This document shows, piece after piece, positions 1 to 11,260 of a DNA stretch of 64,000 nt; within the stretch, counting starts at the first letter, position 1; each line of letters opens with the position of its first letter. A model generated the notes under the pieces. It had not been told where the DNA came from and ran no database searches. It was given only the letters and a program-made list of their open reading frames with translations. The position numbers and the translations under genes are program-made. Source of the DNA: Talpa occidentalis (taxonomy: Eukaryota; Chordata; Mammalia; Eulipotyphla; Talpidae); the NCBI RefSeq assembly GCF_014898055.3, contig NW_023604295.1, positions 97,045,591 to 97,109,590 of the forward strand, given 5' to 3'.

Positions 1-1714
1 AAAAGGAATACAAGGCGGCAGTTGTGCACATATAGAGCATAGTGATGCCGGTTCATTTCTGAAATGCAGAAAGTGGATTTTGGGGGTGAGACAATCTGTG
101 TCAATCTCTCATGAGAAGTCAGCCAACAACATCACTTAGCACACCTCAAAGGACAAAAGAATGGAGCATGCCAGTTTTCTCTTTCCAAATCGGTTTTGAT
201 GAACGTTCTAAAACACACATGAGGGATCTCACTGAAATGGAAGAGGAACAATCATTGACACAACAAAACTTCTGCTTTAATTAGGCTTTGAATACTGACC
301 TAATTTATATTCAGATACTGCATCAGAAGCAGGATAAAAATTATTTAGGTTAACCAAGTCTTTGTTTGGGGTACCATGCTTCTGGGAGGGTTGGGGGCTT
401 TCCGACAATCACATCCACCACTCTGGGCTCATTTAACATAGCTCTTGCTCTAGAGATTTTGGGCTTTAATTTGATGTCATCAGACTTAACAGTAGTCATA
501 GAGCAAGTCTCTTCTCTCTATCTAACTTGTGTGCAGTAAAGGGAGCTGCTTCTGCTTCACCTTTAGTTCTTGCAAGGAGGGTATAGATTGATTTTCCAGA
601 ATTAGACATGGTTTTATGACTTTTCCCATACATTGACAATGGAGAGAATGTTTCTCTGATAAAAAACTTTTTTCCTGCATAGGAAATTTCATGTCATGGA
701 CTTTAGTTATGATATTCCATAATCTCAAGGAAACACCCATTGCGAAGGAAGGATCTACCCTTTGACCAATACTCAGAGAACTAACATTTCTTTACTACAT
801 TTACTACACATTTACTACCTATAGTATGCACAGAATCTGCCAGCAGACACATGACTGGGGCATTTGTGTCAGCTCCAAGCCTGTCTTTGTTGGCTCTCAC
901 GTCCTCATTCCCAATATGAGCGATCCTGATCTTCCTTCCGGTCGCCTTGTATGTTTCCTCTCCCAGCGACTGCTCTCGTTTAGGGGCGCCCCCACCCCCC
1001 ATCATATCCACTCCTCTGGCCATAATCTTCTCTCCATGGAATGTAGCCCTTTTGGCTGCCCTCACAAATCTCTTACCTTCAGACCCTTGGGCAAGATTCA
1101 GGGCCCAGTTTGCACACACCCCAAATTTCCAGGGATGTGAGGGAAACTTTGCAGAGCTCTCCTGGGCTTTGCTCTGACATCAGCTTGGAGCTGGTCTAAC
1201 AGTTTGCAGCTCAGCTAACAAGCCGCTGGGAGTGAGAGTCCTACCTCCGGTATGACAGAAAACCTCATTCCCTCTGAATGGTTTTCTGGGCATCTCTGGA
1301 TGTATACGAGCACTTCTGCACTTTCCCCACAGAGAGGGGCTACCAGGCTTCTTCTGTCATGTGGAGATTGCTGGGCTAAAGAGGCTCCTGTCTTGGAAAG
1401 CCCCGTAGGGACCTGGCTAGCAATGTCTGTGGCAACTTATCATTTAATGCTCTCAGTTGACACTCAGATAACAAAAGGACTGAATGCCAGGAAGAGGGGA
1501 TCCTGGCAGGAGGGACAGGTGTATGTGTGTGTATGTGTATGTGTGTAGGGGCAAAGTATCTGAGTAAAGGCAGGAAAGAGCACCATCACTCATACCTGGA
1601 ATGGAGAGGTAAAGGCAAGCAAAGTGGGGTAGGAGGGGGCAGTGGCCTGTGCAGTCTCCTTTAGGTGTGTCTAGCTCATCCTGTTTCCTTTCTCCTGGAC
1701 ACACATTTGCTCTT

Positions 1715-2050
1715 TCACAGATTCCCCTTTGGTTTTGTGGAACCATGTGACCAAATTCTGGCCAATAGAATGTGAATAGAAACAAGGCATAAAACGTGTC
1801 TGTGTTCCACTCTATTCTGACTTGTTCTGTAGTTGAAATGGCAGCATCAAATGATGGAGGACCCTGGGTCCCAAAAGTCTGGCCAGAGCAGAGTGTCTCA
1901 CTTCCCAGTGCCACCTGGATGGATGGACAATAACAGGAGGTCAAACCACCATGAAAGGTCAGCCACTGAGACTTTGGTTGTTGGTGTTGGTGATAATGAT
2001 TTTTTACCTCTTTAAAATTGCCACCAGCCTTTGCTGAGTATTCAGTGCTA
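1715..2050 (+). mobile_element. Possible ancient LTR (MaLR/ERVL-like) fragment
   Basis: Carries TTCTGGCCAATAGAATGTGA, GACCCTGGGTCCC and CAGCCACTGAGACTTTGGTTG, the order of a common old mammalian LTR-type repeat. Family not assigned. Confidence 0.4.
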
Positions 2051-2179
2051 TTATCCAACTATTTATAAATTACTTCATAATGGTTCAGCATTAGTAAATT
2101 TACTTAGTGGATAAAACAGAAACTAGCTTAATCTGCATTAATGATTATTTGCATCAGGAACCTTCCTAACATTTACATT

Positions 2180-2660
2180 CTTTGACTCACTAATTCAACT
2201 TCTGGTCACAGAATAATCAGAAATGTCCACAAAAGTACACACAAGAATGCTTGTTACAGCATTGTCTTACTTTCATTTAAAATGATACAATTTAAATGTC
2301 TGACAGAAGGGAGACAGTCAAATGAAGTATAACAAAACTGCATGATGGAATTTTAGGCTGTCATGCAATTCATATTGTTAAGGAATATTTTATCACATAC
2401 AGAAGTGATCTTTATGTAATGTGATGTAAAAGAAAGAGAACATAATGGTATCACATGTATTATAAAAAGCAGATTGAAAATTATAGAGATATTTGACATA
2501 TACAGTGAAATAAAAATAAGATTTCACTTGGTAATGAAGTATACCAAATGTTATCAGAAAATATCTCCAAGTGTTAGGATTTTATACTTTTCTGTGTTTT
2601 CCATTATAAACATATATTACTTTTATAACTTGAAAAAAATTCTGATATATAAAAGCCCTA
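2180..2660 (+). mobile_element. Old L1 (L1M-type) 3' end
   Basis: Runs from CTTTGACTCACTAATTCAAC through TGTTACAGCATTGTC and GGAATTTTAGGCTGTCATGC to TATTACTTTTATAACTTG and an A-rich end, the order of the ORF2 end and 3' UTR of old mammalian L1. Truncated, no coding capacity. Confidence 0.75.
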
Positions 2661-2806
2661 ATCAAGCTTTAATTTATTCCTGATATTTTAAAAATTTAGG
2701 TCAGGAGTTATTTTTAGACTTTTGTTTTAAGTTACAGAAAAATATTCCCCATTTCTTTGTGTCAGTGTTGAACTCATTTTTAAAGTGTTATTTTAAACTA
2801 AGACCA

Positions 2807-3092
2807 GGGCCTCCCTGGTGGCACAAGAGATTAAGTCTCAGCACTATGAAGCTATTAGCAGCCACTGCAGCACGAGTTCGATCCCCTGCACGGGAGCTAC
2901 CCACATGGTGCAGCAAACCTCTCCTGTCTCACCCGCTGCACCCCACAGCAGTGTATTTCAGTAGATCTGCCTGTTCTGCTCCCCACTCTGTCTCAGGTGA
3001 ATCCTCTCACACTCCCACCCCCGCACCTCTGGCCTACACTCCAGCTCTTGTATGCAGAAATAAAAAAAAAAAATCTTTAAAAAAATTAAAAT
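2807..3092 (+). mobile_element. tRNA-derived SINE, older AT-richer subtype
   Basis: Head GGGCCTCCCTGGTGGCACAA with a tRNA A-box, a B-box at GAGTTCGATCC, a body with CTCTGTCTC..GGTGAATCC, and a short A-rich tail ending in ATCTTTAA. A perfect 12 bp target-site duplication, AAACTAAGACCA, flanks it (2795-2806 and 3093-3104). Confidence 0.93.
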
Positions 3093-3902
3093 AAACTAAG
3101 ACCAAAGCTGAATGGCACCAGGTCTCTTAGATTTGAGGGTGCTGAAATGCTTGTTGGGTGGACAGCTCTGATGAAACTGAAGCATCATCAACTAATGCAG
3201 AGTTTTCAGACACGACATTTCAAAAGAATCCCTCAGAAGATTTGATTTATTGATCTGGGGTAGGGTCTATGTATTTTTACAAGTGTGCCAGGTTATTGTA
3301 TTATGTAGCATGATTGAAAACCACTGACCCAACAGCATGGTCCTGGAATGCTGGGCCAGAGCACCTGGGTCCAATCCTGCTTCTCTTGGTAATGCACTGT
3401 GTTATTCTAGGCCATAGTTCAACCTTTCATATTCCAGTTTCCTCCTCTGTAAGCAGGAACATTTATATCTGTTTGATCTGTTTCCCTGGGGCAGCTGACA
3501 CATTTCAGCAAGGATTTGTGTGGTAGCTAACCCAGAGACAGTCTCATTGATGCTGGTTTGGAGATGATAATGTGCGTGCCCCAGCAGACATTGCCCAGAC
3601 TGTGCCTCAGAGTGATTCCTGGGACAGTGGGCTGAGTCTTGAACTCTGTCCCAAACCTCACACAAGTCTCTGGGGTCCTTCCATCAGGAAGATCCCAGAA
3701 ATACCAATCTCTGCCATTGGCTCCAACACAGACTTATCACAGGAAATGCTGGGCAACTCTCTCTGTTTTAGTTTCTATATCCAGAAACTACATCAACACT
3801 ATTGTAAGATCACTGAAATATGCATGGATCCTGTTAGTAGTTTAATGTGAAATAAAACCAGAAATAGTGATAATATCATCATGTGAATTAGTCAAGCATT
3901 GA

Positions 3903-4471
3903 TTTTTTTTTTTTAAGACTTATTTATTTAGGGCTTCCCATGTGGCGCAGCGGTTGAGCGCTGGGTTGCAAGGCTGCCCGCGGCCTCTGCGGCGCCGGTT
4001 CGATCCCCGGCTGCTCCACGGCCACCAGAGGAGGGTCCCACATGGCGCGCAGACCTCTCCTGCTGCCCGCTGCTCCCCTCAGCAGTGTACTTTGGTCCTT
4101 CTGCCTGCTCTGCTCCCCGCTCTGGCTCTGGTGAATTCTCTCACCCTCCCAAGCTTCTGACTGTACCTAGTGCTTGTATAAATAAATAAATAAATAAATC
4201 TTTAAAAAAAAAAAAAAAGACTTATTTATTTATGCATATGAGAGCTGGGCCAGAGGTAGGGGGTTGGTGAGAGGATTCAACAGAGACAGGGTGGGGAGCA
4301 GAACAGGCAGATCTACTGAAATACACTGCAGAGGGGAGCAGTGGGCAAGACAGGAGAGGTCTGCTGTGCCGTGTGGGTTAGCCCCCTGGCCAGGGATCAA
4401 ACTCATGCTGCAATGGCTGCTGATAGCTTCATAGTGCTGAGACTTAACCCCTTGGGCCACCAGGGAGGCCC
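3903..4471 (-). mobile_element. tRNA-derived SINE, older subtype, split by a younger SINE
   Basis: Antisense copy: poly-T head at 3903-3914, then AAGACTTATTTATTTA, resuming at 4217 and ending with the reverse complement of the GGGCCTCCCTGG head at 4471. The body (AGAGACAGGGTGGGGAGC, CAGGAGAGGTCTGCTG) is the older subtype. The copy at 3931-4216 sits in its tail. Confidence 0.9.
3931..4216 (+). mobile_element. tRNA-derived SINE, young GC-rich subtype, nested
   Basis: Head GGGCTTCCCATGTGGCGCAG, a GGTTCGATCCCCGG B-box, ending in (TAAA)n and poly-A. A perfect 16 bp duplication, AAGACTTATTTATTTA (3915-3930, 4217-4232), shows insertion into the tail of an older antisense SINE. Confidence 0.95.
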
Positions 4472-4769
4472 TACACTTTCCATCTTAACCTCTGAATCCC
4501 AGGTTAACCCTACCAACCTGACCTCCAGGTGTCCTTTGCATTTTGCAGATCAGCACCAGTCCAGGCAGGGGACGAGACATTGGCTTAAATGAAAGATTAA
4601 TTAAGTGTACATTTAAATGCATGAAAATGAGGCCATCAGTAAGACTTGGAAATTAAGGGATCTGCCCAGGGCAGAGCATTGTTTAAAGGCAGTGGTAGGA
4701 AAGAATGAAACACCTAGTATGTAAGCTGGTTACATAGGCAAAAACCGCAGCATGGTGCCAGGAACCCAG

Positions 4770-4900
4770 TCAAGCACTAATTTTATATCTGGTGCTGCTA
4801 AGTGATTCCATACATTATTCCCCCATTTTTACACATAGAGAAACTAAGGCTTAGAGAGATGAACAGCTCTGTGAAGGTCATACCTTTAATGGAAAACTGA
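4770..4900 (-). repeat. MIR fragment
   Basis: CCCCCATTTTTACACATAGA GAAACTAAGGCTTAGAGAGA TG is an antisense MIR core. Confidence 0.6.
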
Positions 4901-5095
4901 GATGAATATTGATTGTCTCAGAGCAGAGGCTGAGCTGTTAGTCATTCTTCTATTCTGCAATACCTGCTGTGGTTATGATTTATTTTGGGTATTTTGACAA
5001 AAGTAATATTTGAAATGGGAAATTGTAAAATTATCATTTTAGAGTGTTGTAAAATTTGCATAAGACTCAGAAGGTGTGTTGCATGCCTGTGGGGT

Positions 5096-5240
5096 ATAGT
5101 GGCAAGAGCATAAGTGTGGGGCGTGCTGGATCCAAGCTTGCATACCATTTCTGATATCTGCTGGCTTTGTAATTTGGAACAAGTCACTTAACTTTTCAGG
5201 AATGTTGCCTTATCCTTAAAATGGGAAACATAATAATGTT
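5096..5240 (+). repeat. MIR fragment
   Basis: AGTGGCAAGAGCATAAGTG, TTTGTAATTTGGAACAAGTC, CCTTAAAATGGGAAACATAA follow the MIR consensus. Confidence 0.7.
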
Positions 5241-5334
5241 TTTCTAAAATTGTTTGCAGAGATGTGAGAGCCTATTTAGAATAGTAATTACTATTACTGC
5301 ACGGTATTTTGTACAGCAATTGCTAGAATTGCAC

Positions 5335-5515
5335 AGATTGCACTTCCTATGTGCCAGGTACTGTTCTAAAGCACCATGCATTCATTAAGTCATTTAATCA
5401 TCATAAAAATGGGCATCATATGGTGCCCATTTTATAGACAAGAAAGTGAGGCACAGAGAGGTTGCCCAACTTGCCCAAAGTCACACAGTCAGTAAATGTA
5501 AATGGTGGAGTATTT
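5335..5515 (-). repeat. MIR fragment
   Basis: TATGTGCCAGGTACTGTTCT AAAGC, then TTTATAGACAAGAAAGTGAG GCACAGAGAGG and CAAAGTCACACAGTCAGTAA, the MIR-type layout in antisense. Confidence 0.75.
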
Positions 5516-5644
5516 TTAACTACCAAGCCATGAACTGCTTTGCAGAGATTCAACCAGCTGAAAATGCTAGCAAATGTTAGCAATCATTATTACATGCAGC
5601 AGTGACTTTCAAACTACTATTTAAAATTATCTGGCCCTTTAATT

Positions 5645-5934
5645 AATTAATTAATTAATTAATTTAAAAAGATTTATTTATTTATTTATACAAGCACTGG
5701 GTACAGTCAGAAGCGCAGGAGGGTGAGAGAATTCACAAAGCCAGAGCGGGGAACAGAGCAGGCAGAAGGACTGAAGTACACTGCTGAGGGGAGCAGCGGG
5801 TGGCAGGAGAGGTCTGCGTGCCATGTGGGACCCTCCTCCGGTGGCCGGGGAGCAGCCGGGGATCGAACCGGCACTGCAGAGGCTGCGGGCAGCTTCGCAA
5901 CCCAGCGCTCAACCGCTGCGCCACCGGGGAGGCC
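5645..5934 (-). mobile_element. tRNA-derived SINE, young GC-rich subtype
   Basis: Antisense copy with a TTAA/TTTA-rich tail, ACAAGCACTGGGTACAGTCAG body start, and GCGCCACCGGGGAGGCC head. Flanked by CTGGCCCTTTAATT (5631) and CTGGTCCTTTAATT (5935), a duplication with one mismatch. Confidence 0.93.
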
Positions 5935-6067
5935 CTGGTCCTTTAATTTAAAATGAACTTTTGAAAGTCTAACTATGAATAATATAGTGAAGATGGAGCT
6001 TCTTTATTTGAAGTAGGATCCAACCCTGCCCCCCTAACCTTGTCTCCTGTTGCCCTTTACATGTAGC

Positions 6068-6103
6068 AGCCCTAAGTGACTTCTAGGGAGCCCTAAGTGA
6101 CTT
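6068..6103. repeat. Short tandem repeat, period 21
   Basis: AGCCCTAAGTGACTT occurs at 6068-6082 and again at 6089-6103 with CTAGGG between. It lies 240 bp downstream of the exon 7 donor in the transcript. Confidence 0.9.
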
Positions 6104-6342
6104 GGGGTTCTGAAGAACTCAATTTGAAAAACACAAATCCCAATTTTTTTGATCTTTGTGTCTGTGCTTCTACTTCTTTACCTGAACCCCAAGTCCAAGA
6201 AATCAGCAGCCAGAAAACCAGAGAGGAGAATGTTTTCCCAGGGTCCTTCCCAAACCCTTGCTTTTCTCCTTGGTGACTGTGCCCCTGCCTACCGGGCTGG
6301 GACATATGGGCAGCCACCTGGAGCGCTGGGCTGCAGACTCAC

Positions 6343-6591
6343 CAGTTTTATCTGAGTTGCACAGTATGGTTTCCTTCTCGGCTCTCACGCCGGGACTGGG
6401 GCCATGTTTCATCCACATGGTGATGGTGAACTGGTCTGTCAGGTTCTTGGGCACAATTCCATCAGGGATCTTGGCACCCTGCCTGCCGTCGAACCTGAAG
6501 ATCATCTCACTGCTGTCCACCAGCAGTCCTGCAGTCCAGTTGGTGGCAGCACTCGGGGATGGTAAGAGGTCAATGATGCCAGAGGAGGCTC
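6343..6591 (-). CDS. CLSTN2: CLSTN2 coding exon (probably exon 7): start of LNS (laminin-G-like) domain
   Basis: This 249 nt exon reads GASSGIIDLLPSPSAATNW through MIFRFDGRQGAKIPDG to KETILCNSDKT. It opens the laminin-G/LNS domain of calsyntenin-2, including the first beta strands (FRFDGRQG, FTITMWMKHG) and a cysteine in ILCNSDK. There are two N-glycosylation sequons, NWT and NLT. The acceptor is a long pyrimidine tract, CTTTCTCTCCCCTGCAG; the donor is ACTG|GTGAGT. Both ends are phase 1, and the next exon must begin with the rest of a glutamate codon (EMNRHHY in human); that exon is not in the window. A duplicated MIR segment lies about 60 bp upstream of the acceptor. The KIPDGIVPKNLTDQ stretch is the best evidence for CLSTN2 over its paralogues. 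Confidence 0.96.
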
Positions 6592-6649
6592 CTGCAGGGG
6601 AGAGAAAGGACAGACGGTCATTCCTCATGGATGAACTGTGAATTACAGT

Positions 6650-6775
6650 GGTTGAGAACATGGATTCTGAAGTCAGCAAAATTTGAATATGACACTGGGC
6701 AGCATGAGTTGCTAGCTTTGTGACTGTGATAAGTCACTTTCTTTTTCTGACTTTCCAGCTCCATATCAGCAGTCT
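6650..6775 (+). repeat. MIR fragment, copy A of a local pair
   Basis: GTGGTTGAGAACATGGATTC TGAAGTCAG...GCTAGCTTTGTGACTG follows the MIR core. It shares non-consensus wording with the copy at 7287 (see findings). It lies about 60 bp upstream of the exon 7 acceptor in transcript terms. Confidence 0.75.
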
Positions 6776-7283
6776 GTCCCTAACCCTGAGTAGGTGACTC
6801 AGGAAAGGAAGAGCAAAATGCCATCCTTGCCCTGAGTTGTTTATGGTCTGCTTGGGGAGGATCAGAAACTTACAGATAAAACTATTGCATGTGATAAGAC
6901 AGGGTGCAATTAACTATTATATAAGGAAAAAGTGCCTGAAGAATATAGAGAAATGAGATTACCCTAGAGGCTTTTGTGAACAGGGAAGGTCCCCAGAGAA
7001 GCCATGGTTTGATTTGGATGGATGGATTCATTCAGGCATTTATTCATTCAGTCAACTGTCAGTCATTTATTAGACACCAACTACGGGCCATGGCCCCTCC
7101 AGGTGCCGGTGAAGTTGAGATCGATCAGCAAGGTCCTTGATCTGGGGCTACAGACAACGGCACCACAATGTTATCAGGGCTGTGGCTGGGGAAATGATAG
7201 GTCCTGGCCCCATGGAAAGGACTGAGTCACTTTGTACACATCAAGGATTTTTGCAACAATTTGTTTATTGCAACGAATAGTAC

Positions 7284-7400
7284 AGTGATTGAGAACATGG
7301 GTTCTGAGGTCCGCAAAACTTGAATTTGACACAGAATGCCTTGCCAGCTTTGTGACCATGAGGACTTCATTTTTCTGACTTTCCAGCTCCTCCTGCAACT
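7284..7400 (+). repeat. MIR fragment, copy B of a local pair
   Basis: AGTGATTGAGAACATGGGTT CTGAGGTC...CCAGCTTTGTGACC with the MIR core order. Confidence 0.75.
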
Positions 7401-9429
7401 TCCCCACTCCAGTGCGTATGGTGAGAGACCGCGTCAGCACAGCACCAGCAGCGGCCTGCTCACTGCATTGTGAGTGCTCACACCAGGTTAACTAGAACTT
7501 TATTATTATTACTACTATTATAATTCTGCTACCACTATGATTCCAAGCTGAGGTATATGACTTAACCTGGACCTGTGGGAGTGTCACAGGCAGATTTGTC
7601 TTAGGAGAATCACACTGACAGTGTTGTGGAGGTGGGAGTTGAGGTGAATGGGGTTGGCTGAAGGGCAGAAGACTGGATGCCACGACCATAGAGGGTCTTG
7701 AGCCTCCACTAACACTGCTGCAGCTGAGTGCTGGAGCTGAGCTGCCCTTCTTCTTGCGTCCCTCACAGGATCAGTACTCAGTTCCTTAGGGACAGGAGTC
7801 GGTCTGGGCTCCCTGACATTGCAAGGGAAAAGAGTGTAAGATGTACCCAGTGCTGGAGGCCTTGGGCTGGGGGTCATCCTGGGCACAGCACTGACCTTCC
7901 AGTCATAAATGCTGACGGGTTGAATGGACAGTGCACTACCTGCTGAGCCTTAGCGATCACTGGACTTTGGAATTCTATATATCAGAGCCTCTTCTCACCA
8001 AGGTCCACCACCACAAAAATCTCCTACCATTAAAATGACCCTTGGAAATCCCTCAGGAAGTGATAATATTGAAGACTAATACACATCTTTGAAAACGGTC
8101 AACCCAACCAGTGTTCCAAACCTTCAGTGGTAGAACAGATCATCAAGTCTGCAATGGAGGACTTGTGCTTTGCAGCTGAAAATGATGCTAAGTGAAAAGT
8201 GTGTGTCCTTAGAGATAGACAGTGTTTTTAGCACTGGGAGAGGCGCAAGCTGGGGCAGGCTACCAGGAACTGCTGAGAGGGTGGGAGATGCCCACCTCCC
8301 AATTCATGATTACTCTGCTGCTCATGTGTATCAAGGGGAAGTGTGGATAGCATTGACTATTGTCCACAGGATTTTGCCTGGTACTGTGCCTGGCACACAG
8401 TAGGTACCCCATGAATATTGATAAAGACTCTTTTCTCACCCAATCCTCCATGAGGTGCTTCTAGCCATCTTCCCTCCGGAAGTCTTTCTATGCTAAGACT
8501 CAGGTAAACCTGCCTGTCTTGCCTCTCATCCAAGTCCCATGCTCATCAGTACTTACCTGTTCTCATCCCATGCCTATGTCTTGTTTGCTACCCCTTTTAC
8601 TTATCTGATACCTTAATGCCTACTAATGTTTTAATGACCAACAAAGCCCTCAGGGCTATCACTTTCCAAAGAAATCTATCAAGGTGGTAGCAGATAGAGA
8701 TCCGGGGTGGTTCAGGAGTGGGAAATAAGTGGTCTTTTGGAACAAGCTCAGGATACTCCCAGGATAATGTAACATGGCAGCATTATCTGCTCTGACCCAG
8801 AAGTAAATTGGCTCTGACAACAGGGTTTGGTCAGGGTGCAGGTAACTGACTACTGGGGCACATGCAGAGAGTGTGACAGTTCCTAAAATTTCAGATGACC
8901 AGAGAGACAGAGTCTGAGCAGCCAGGGCTCCTGACTTCTAGTTTAAGTCAGTACAGCTAACACAACCTAGGAGGTTGCAGAGAACCTGGTTGCTGCCAAA
9001 GTCAAAAAAAGTCAATATTAGAGCAACGATCCAACCCCTGATGTTTTTACAGACTCCACCAGCATCTCCACATTGAAGAGATCTCAGGTGCCAAGAATCA
9101 CAGCTCCCAGCATGGCATGAACCTGACATCTGAATGGGGCCTACAGGAACTACGAGAGGAGATAAGCAGCCTTGCTTGACTTATAACTGAACATATGTGT
9201 GCTTGCTTTCCTGGCTTTAGCTTGAACCCTGGTAGTGCTGAAAGAGACACATAGAAGGAGACATGTGGAGGAGAGACACTTGGAAAGATACATGGAAGAG
9301 ATATGTGGGCCAGAGACATGTGGAAGGCTGTTCCTCATCCTAGGCAGACAATGATAGTTGTTATCTTGACCTCATGTTGGATTACATGATGCGTTTTGAG
9401 TTTTTTTCTATTTTTAAAATACTTATTTT

Positions 9430-9722
9430 GGGCCTCCCCGGTAGCGCAGCGGTTGAGCCCTGGGTTGCGAAGCTGCCCGTGGCCTCTGCAGCACCAGTTC
9501 GATCCCCGGCTGCTCCCCGGCCACCGGAGGAGGGTCCCACATGGCGAGCAGACCTCTCCTGCCGCCCGCTGCTCCCCTCAGCAGTGTACTTCGGCCCTTC
9601 TGCCTGCTCTGCTCGCCGCTCTGGCTCTGGTGAATTCTCTCACCCTCCCCCGCGCTTCTGACTGTACCCAGTGCTTGTATAAATAAATAAATAAATAAAT
9701 CCTTAAAAAAAATAAATAAAAT
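9430..9722 (+). mobile_element. tRNA-derived SINE, young GC-rich subtype
   Basis: Full-length sense copy with A-box, B-box (AGTTCGATCCCCGG), CTCAGCAGTGTACTTCGG body and a (TAAA)n tail. Perfect 14 bp duplication AAAATACTTATTTT at 9416-9429 and 9723-9736. Confidence 0.95.
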
Positions 9723-9764
9723 AAAATACTTATTTTTCATTCTAACATGGGTAAATATTCAGCT

Positions 9765-10015
9765 TTTTTTTTTTCAATTTTTTTTATTTATACAAGAACT
9801 GGGGTACAGACAGAGGCGTGGGAGGGTGAGAAAATTCACCAGAGACAGAGAGGGGAACAGAACAGGCAGATGGACTGAAGACACTGCTGAAGGGAGCAGG
9901 GGTGAGACAGGAGAGGTCTGCCGCGCCATGTGGATTTCTCCCTGGCCGGCTGGGAATCGCACCCGCGCTACAGAGGCTGCAGACAGCTTCACCCGCTGTG
10001 CCACCGGGGAGGCCC
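9765..10015 (-). mobile_element. tRNA-derived SINE, older/intermediate subtype
   Basis: Antisense copy beginning with poly-T and TTTATTTATACAAGAACTGG, with the 'ACAGA..GGGGAACAGAACAGG' body, ending CCACCGGGGAGGCCCC. Lies 42 bp from the sense copy at 9430-9722, tail to tail. Confidence 0.92.
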
Positions 10016-10663
10016 CATTTTGAATTTGAGTATCTTCTGTCCCAGCTCTCTGGGACCTGCCTAGTCCCTTTCTTGTGGGTCCCTGCCAGAAGGTCTATTA
10101 GACATGTGGCAAACTTTTGGTTCTCAGTGGCCCAACTTTAGGCCAAACCTATTTGACTGGGCATTTGCCCATAAGGGGATGGGTAATTTTTGGAGGCTGT
10201 TGTTACTTGAAATCCATTCTTTTTCTATGTACACTAATTCTGTTTAAAATATTTCACACTAAGAGTCTGTTTCCTTTGCCTTTGTGTGCATGGAAGTCTG
10301 GATCCCTTTTAGAGTGTGCACCCCTTAACAGTTTGGGGTCCCCTGAGTACTTCTCTGTTGCATTCTAACATATGGAGTGGGCAGACCTTTACACAGTAGA
10401 ACTGGTATGTGTTTGACAAGTCTCAAAACTCACCCATTTGAAGTTCCTTTTAGGCTAAGGAACTTGCTGTTGTTACACAGCAGATGCCCTTGTAAATTCA
10501 CACTGCAACTAATGCTTTAGATCAGTGAAGGAGCTGATTACAAATACCCTCACTTCTCCCCTCCCCCCTCAAAAACAGGTTTGCATAGAGGTAAGGGATA
10601 AAGCAAGTAGGAGTATGGGGTAATGAGAATCTAAATAGGAGGTTGGGAGGCAAAACTAGTTTT

Positions 10664-10957
10664 TTTTTTTAAAAGATTTATTTATTTATTTGTTTGTTTG
10701 TTTGTTTTATACAAGCACTGGGCACAGTCAGAAGCGCGGGAGGGTGAGAGAATTCACCAGAGCCAGAGTGGGGAGCAGAGCAGGCAGAAGGACCGAAGTA
10801 CACTGCTGAGGGGAGCAGAGGGCGGCAGGAGAGGTCTGCGCGCCATGTGGGACCCTCCTCTGGTGGCCAGGGAGCAGCCGGGGATCGAACCAGCGCTACA
10901 GAGGCTGCAGGCAGCTTCGCAACCCAGCGCTCAACCGCTGCGCCACTGGGGAGGCCC
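10664..10957 (-). mobile_element. tRNA-derived SINE, young GC-rich subtype
   Basis: Antisense copy with a TTTG/TTTA tail. Perfect 15 bp duplication GGCAAAACTAGTTTT at 10649-10663 and 10958-10972. Close to the young consensus throughout. Confidence 0.95.
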
Positions 10958-11094
10958 GGCAAAACTAGTTTTACATTTTGCCAATGACCATCATTGATCA
11001 GGGATATTCTATGCCTACATCATACATGCACACATACACACACACACACAACTTTATTTTTCACAGTTATAGTCTTTTATTATTATTTCCATAG

Positions 11095-11260
11095 GGATAT
11101 TTTATTGGGCACTGAGTGAGTGCCAACCATGAATTAAGTACTTAAACAGTAAATGTGATGAATGTTATAATGATTCCAGTTTACAGATGAGATGCTGGAG
11201 GCTCAGTGAGCCCAGGATTCACAACCAGCTAGTGAATGGATGAACTGTCAGGACTTTCCA
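11095..11260 (-). repeat. MIR fragment
   Basis: GGGCACTGAGTGAGTGCC, CAGTTTACAGATGAGATGCT GGAGGCTCAG, then an AACCAGCTAGTGAATGG end: antisense MIR. Confidence 0.65.

Larger units (their letters stand above)
1..6342 (-). other. CLSTN2: CLSTN2 intron after exon 7 (partial)
   Basis: Intron sequence reaching the left edge. 1-1700 has no repeat or coding signal that I recognise apart from a short GT run at 1520-1547. Beyond that it holds a possible LTR/MaLR-like stretch, an L1M 3' fragment, four SINE copies (two of them nested) and several MIR fragments. The 5' splice site of this intron is the GTGAGT at 6337-6342 read on the minus strand. The next CLSTN2 exon is not present. Confidence 0.8.

Noticed and set aside
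1453..2058. 201-codon frame on the minus strand
   Set aside because: It crosses a GT repeat and an LTR-like fragment, and its translation has no known family wording.
3931..4020. tRNA-like A-box and B-box sequence
   Set aside because: The SINE heads derive from tRNA, but they are followed by the SINE body and tail and have no intact acceptor stem, so they are not tRNA genes.
6203..6679. 158-codon continuous frame around exon 7
   Set aside because: Only 6343-6591 is exon; the frame simply stays open into both introns past clear AG and GT splice sites.
9396..9740. Open frames of 95-105 codons on both strands
   Set aside because: They lie inside the SINE at 9430-9722. Similar frames recur in every young copy (3942, 5733, 10678, 37002, 61824), a composition effect, not genes.
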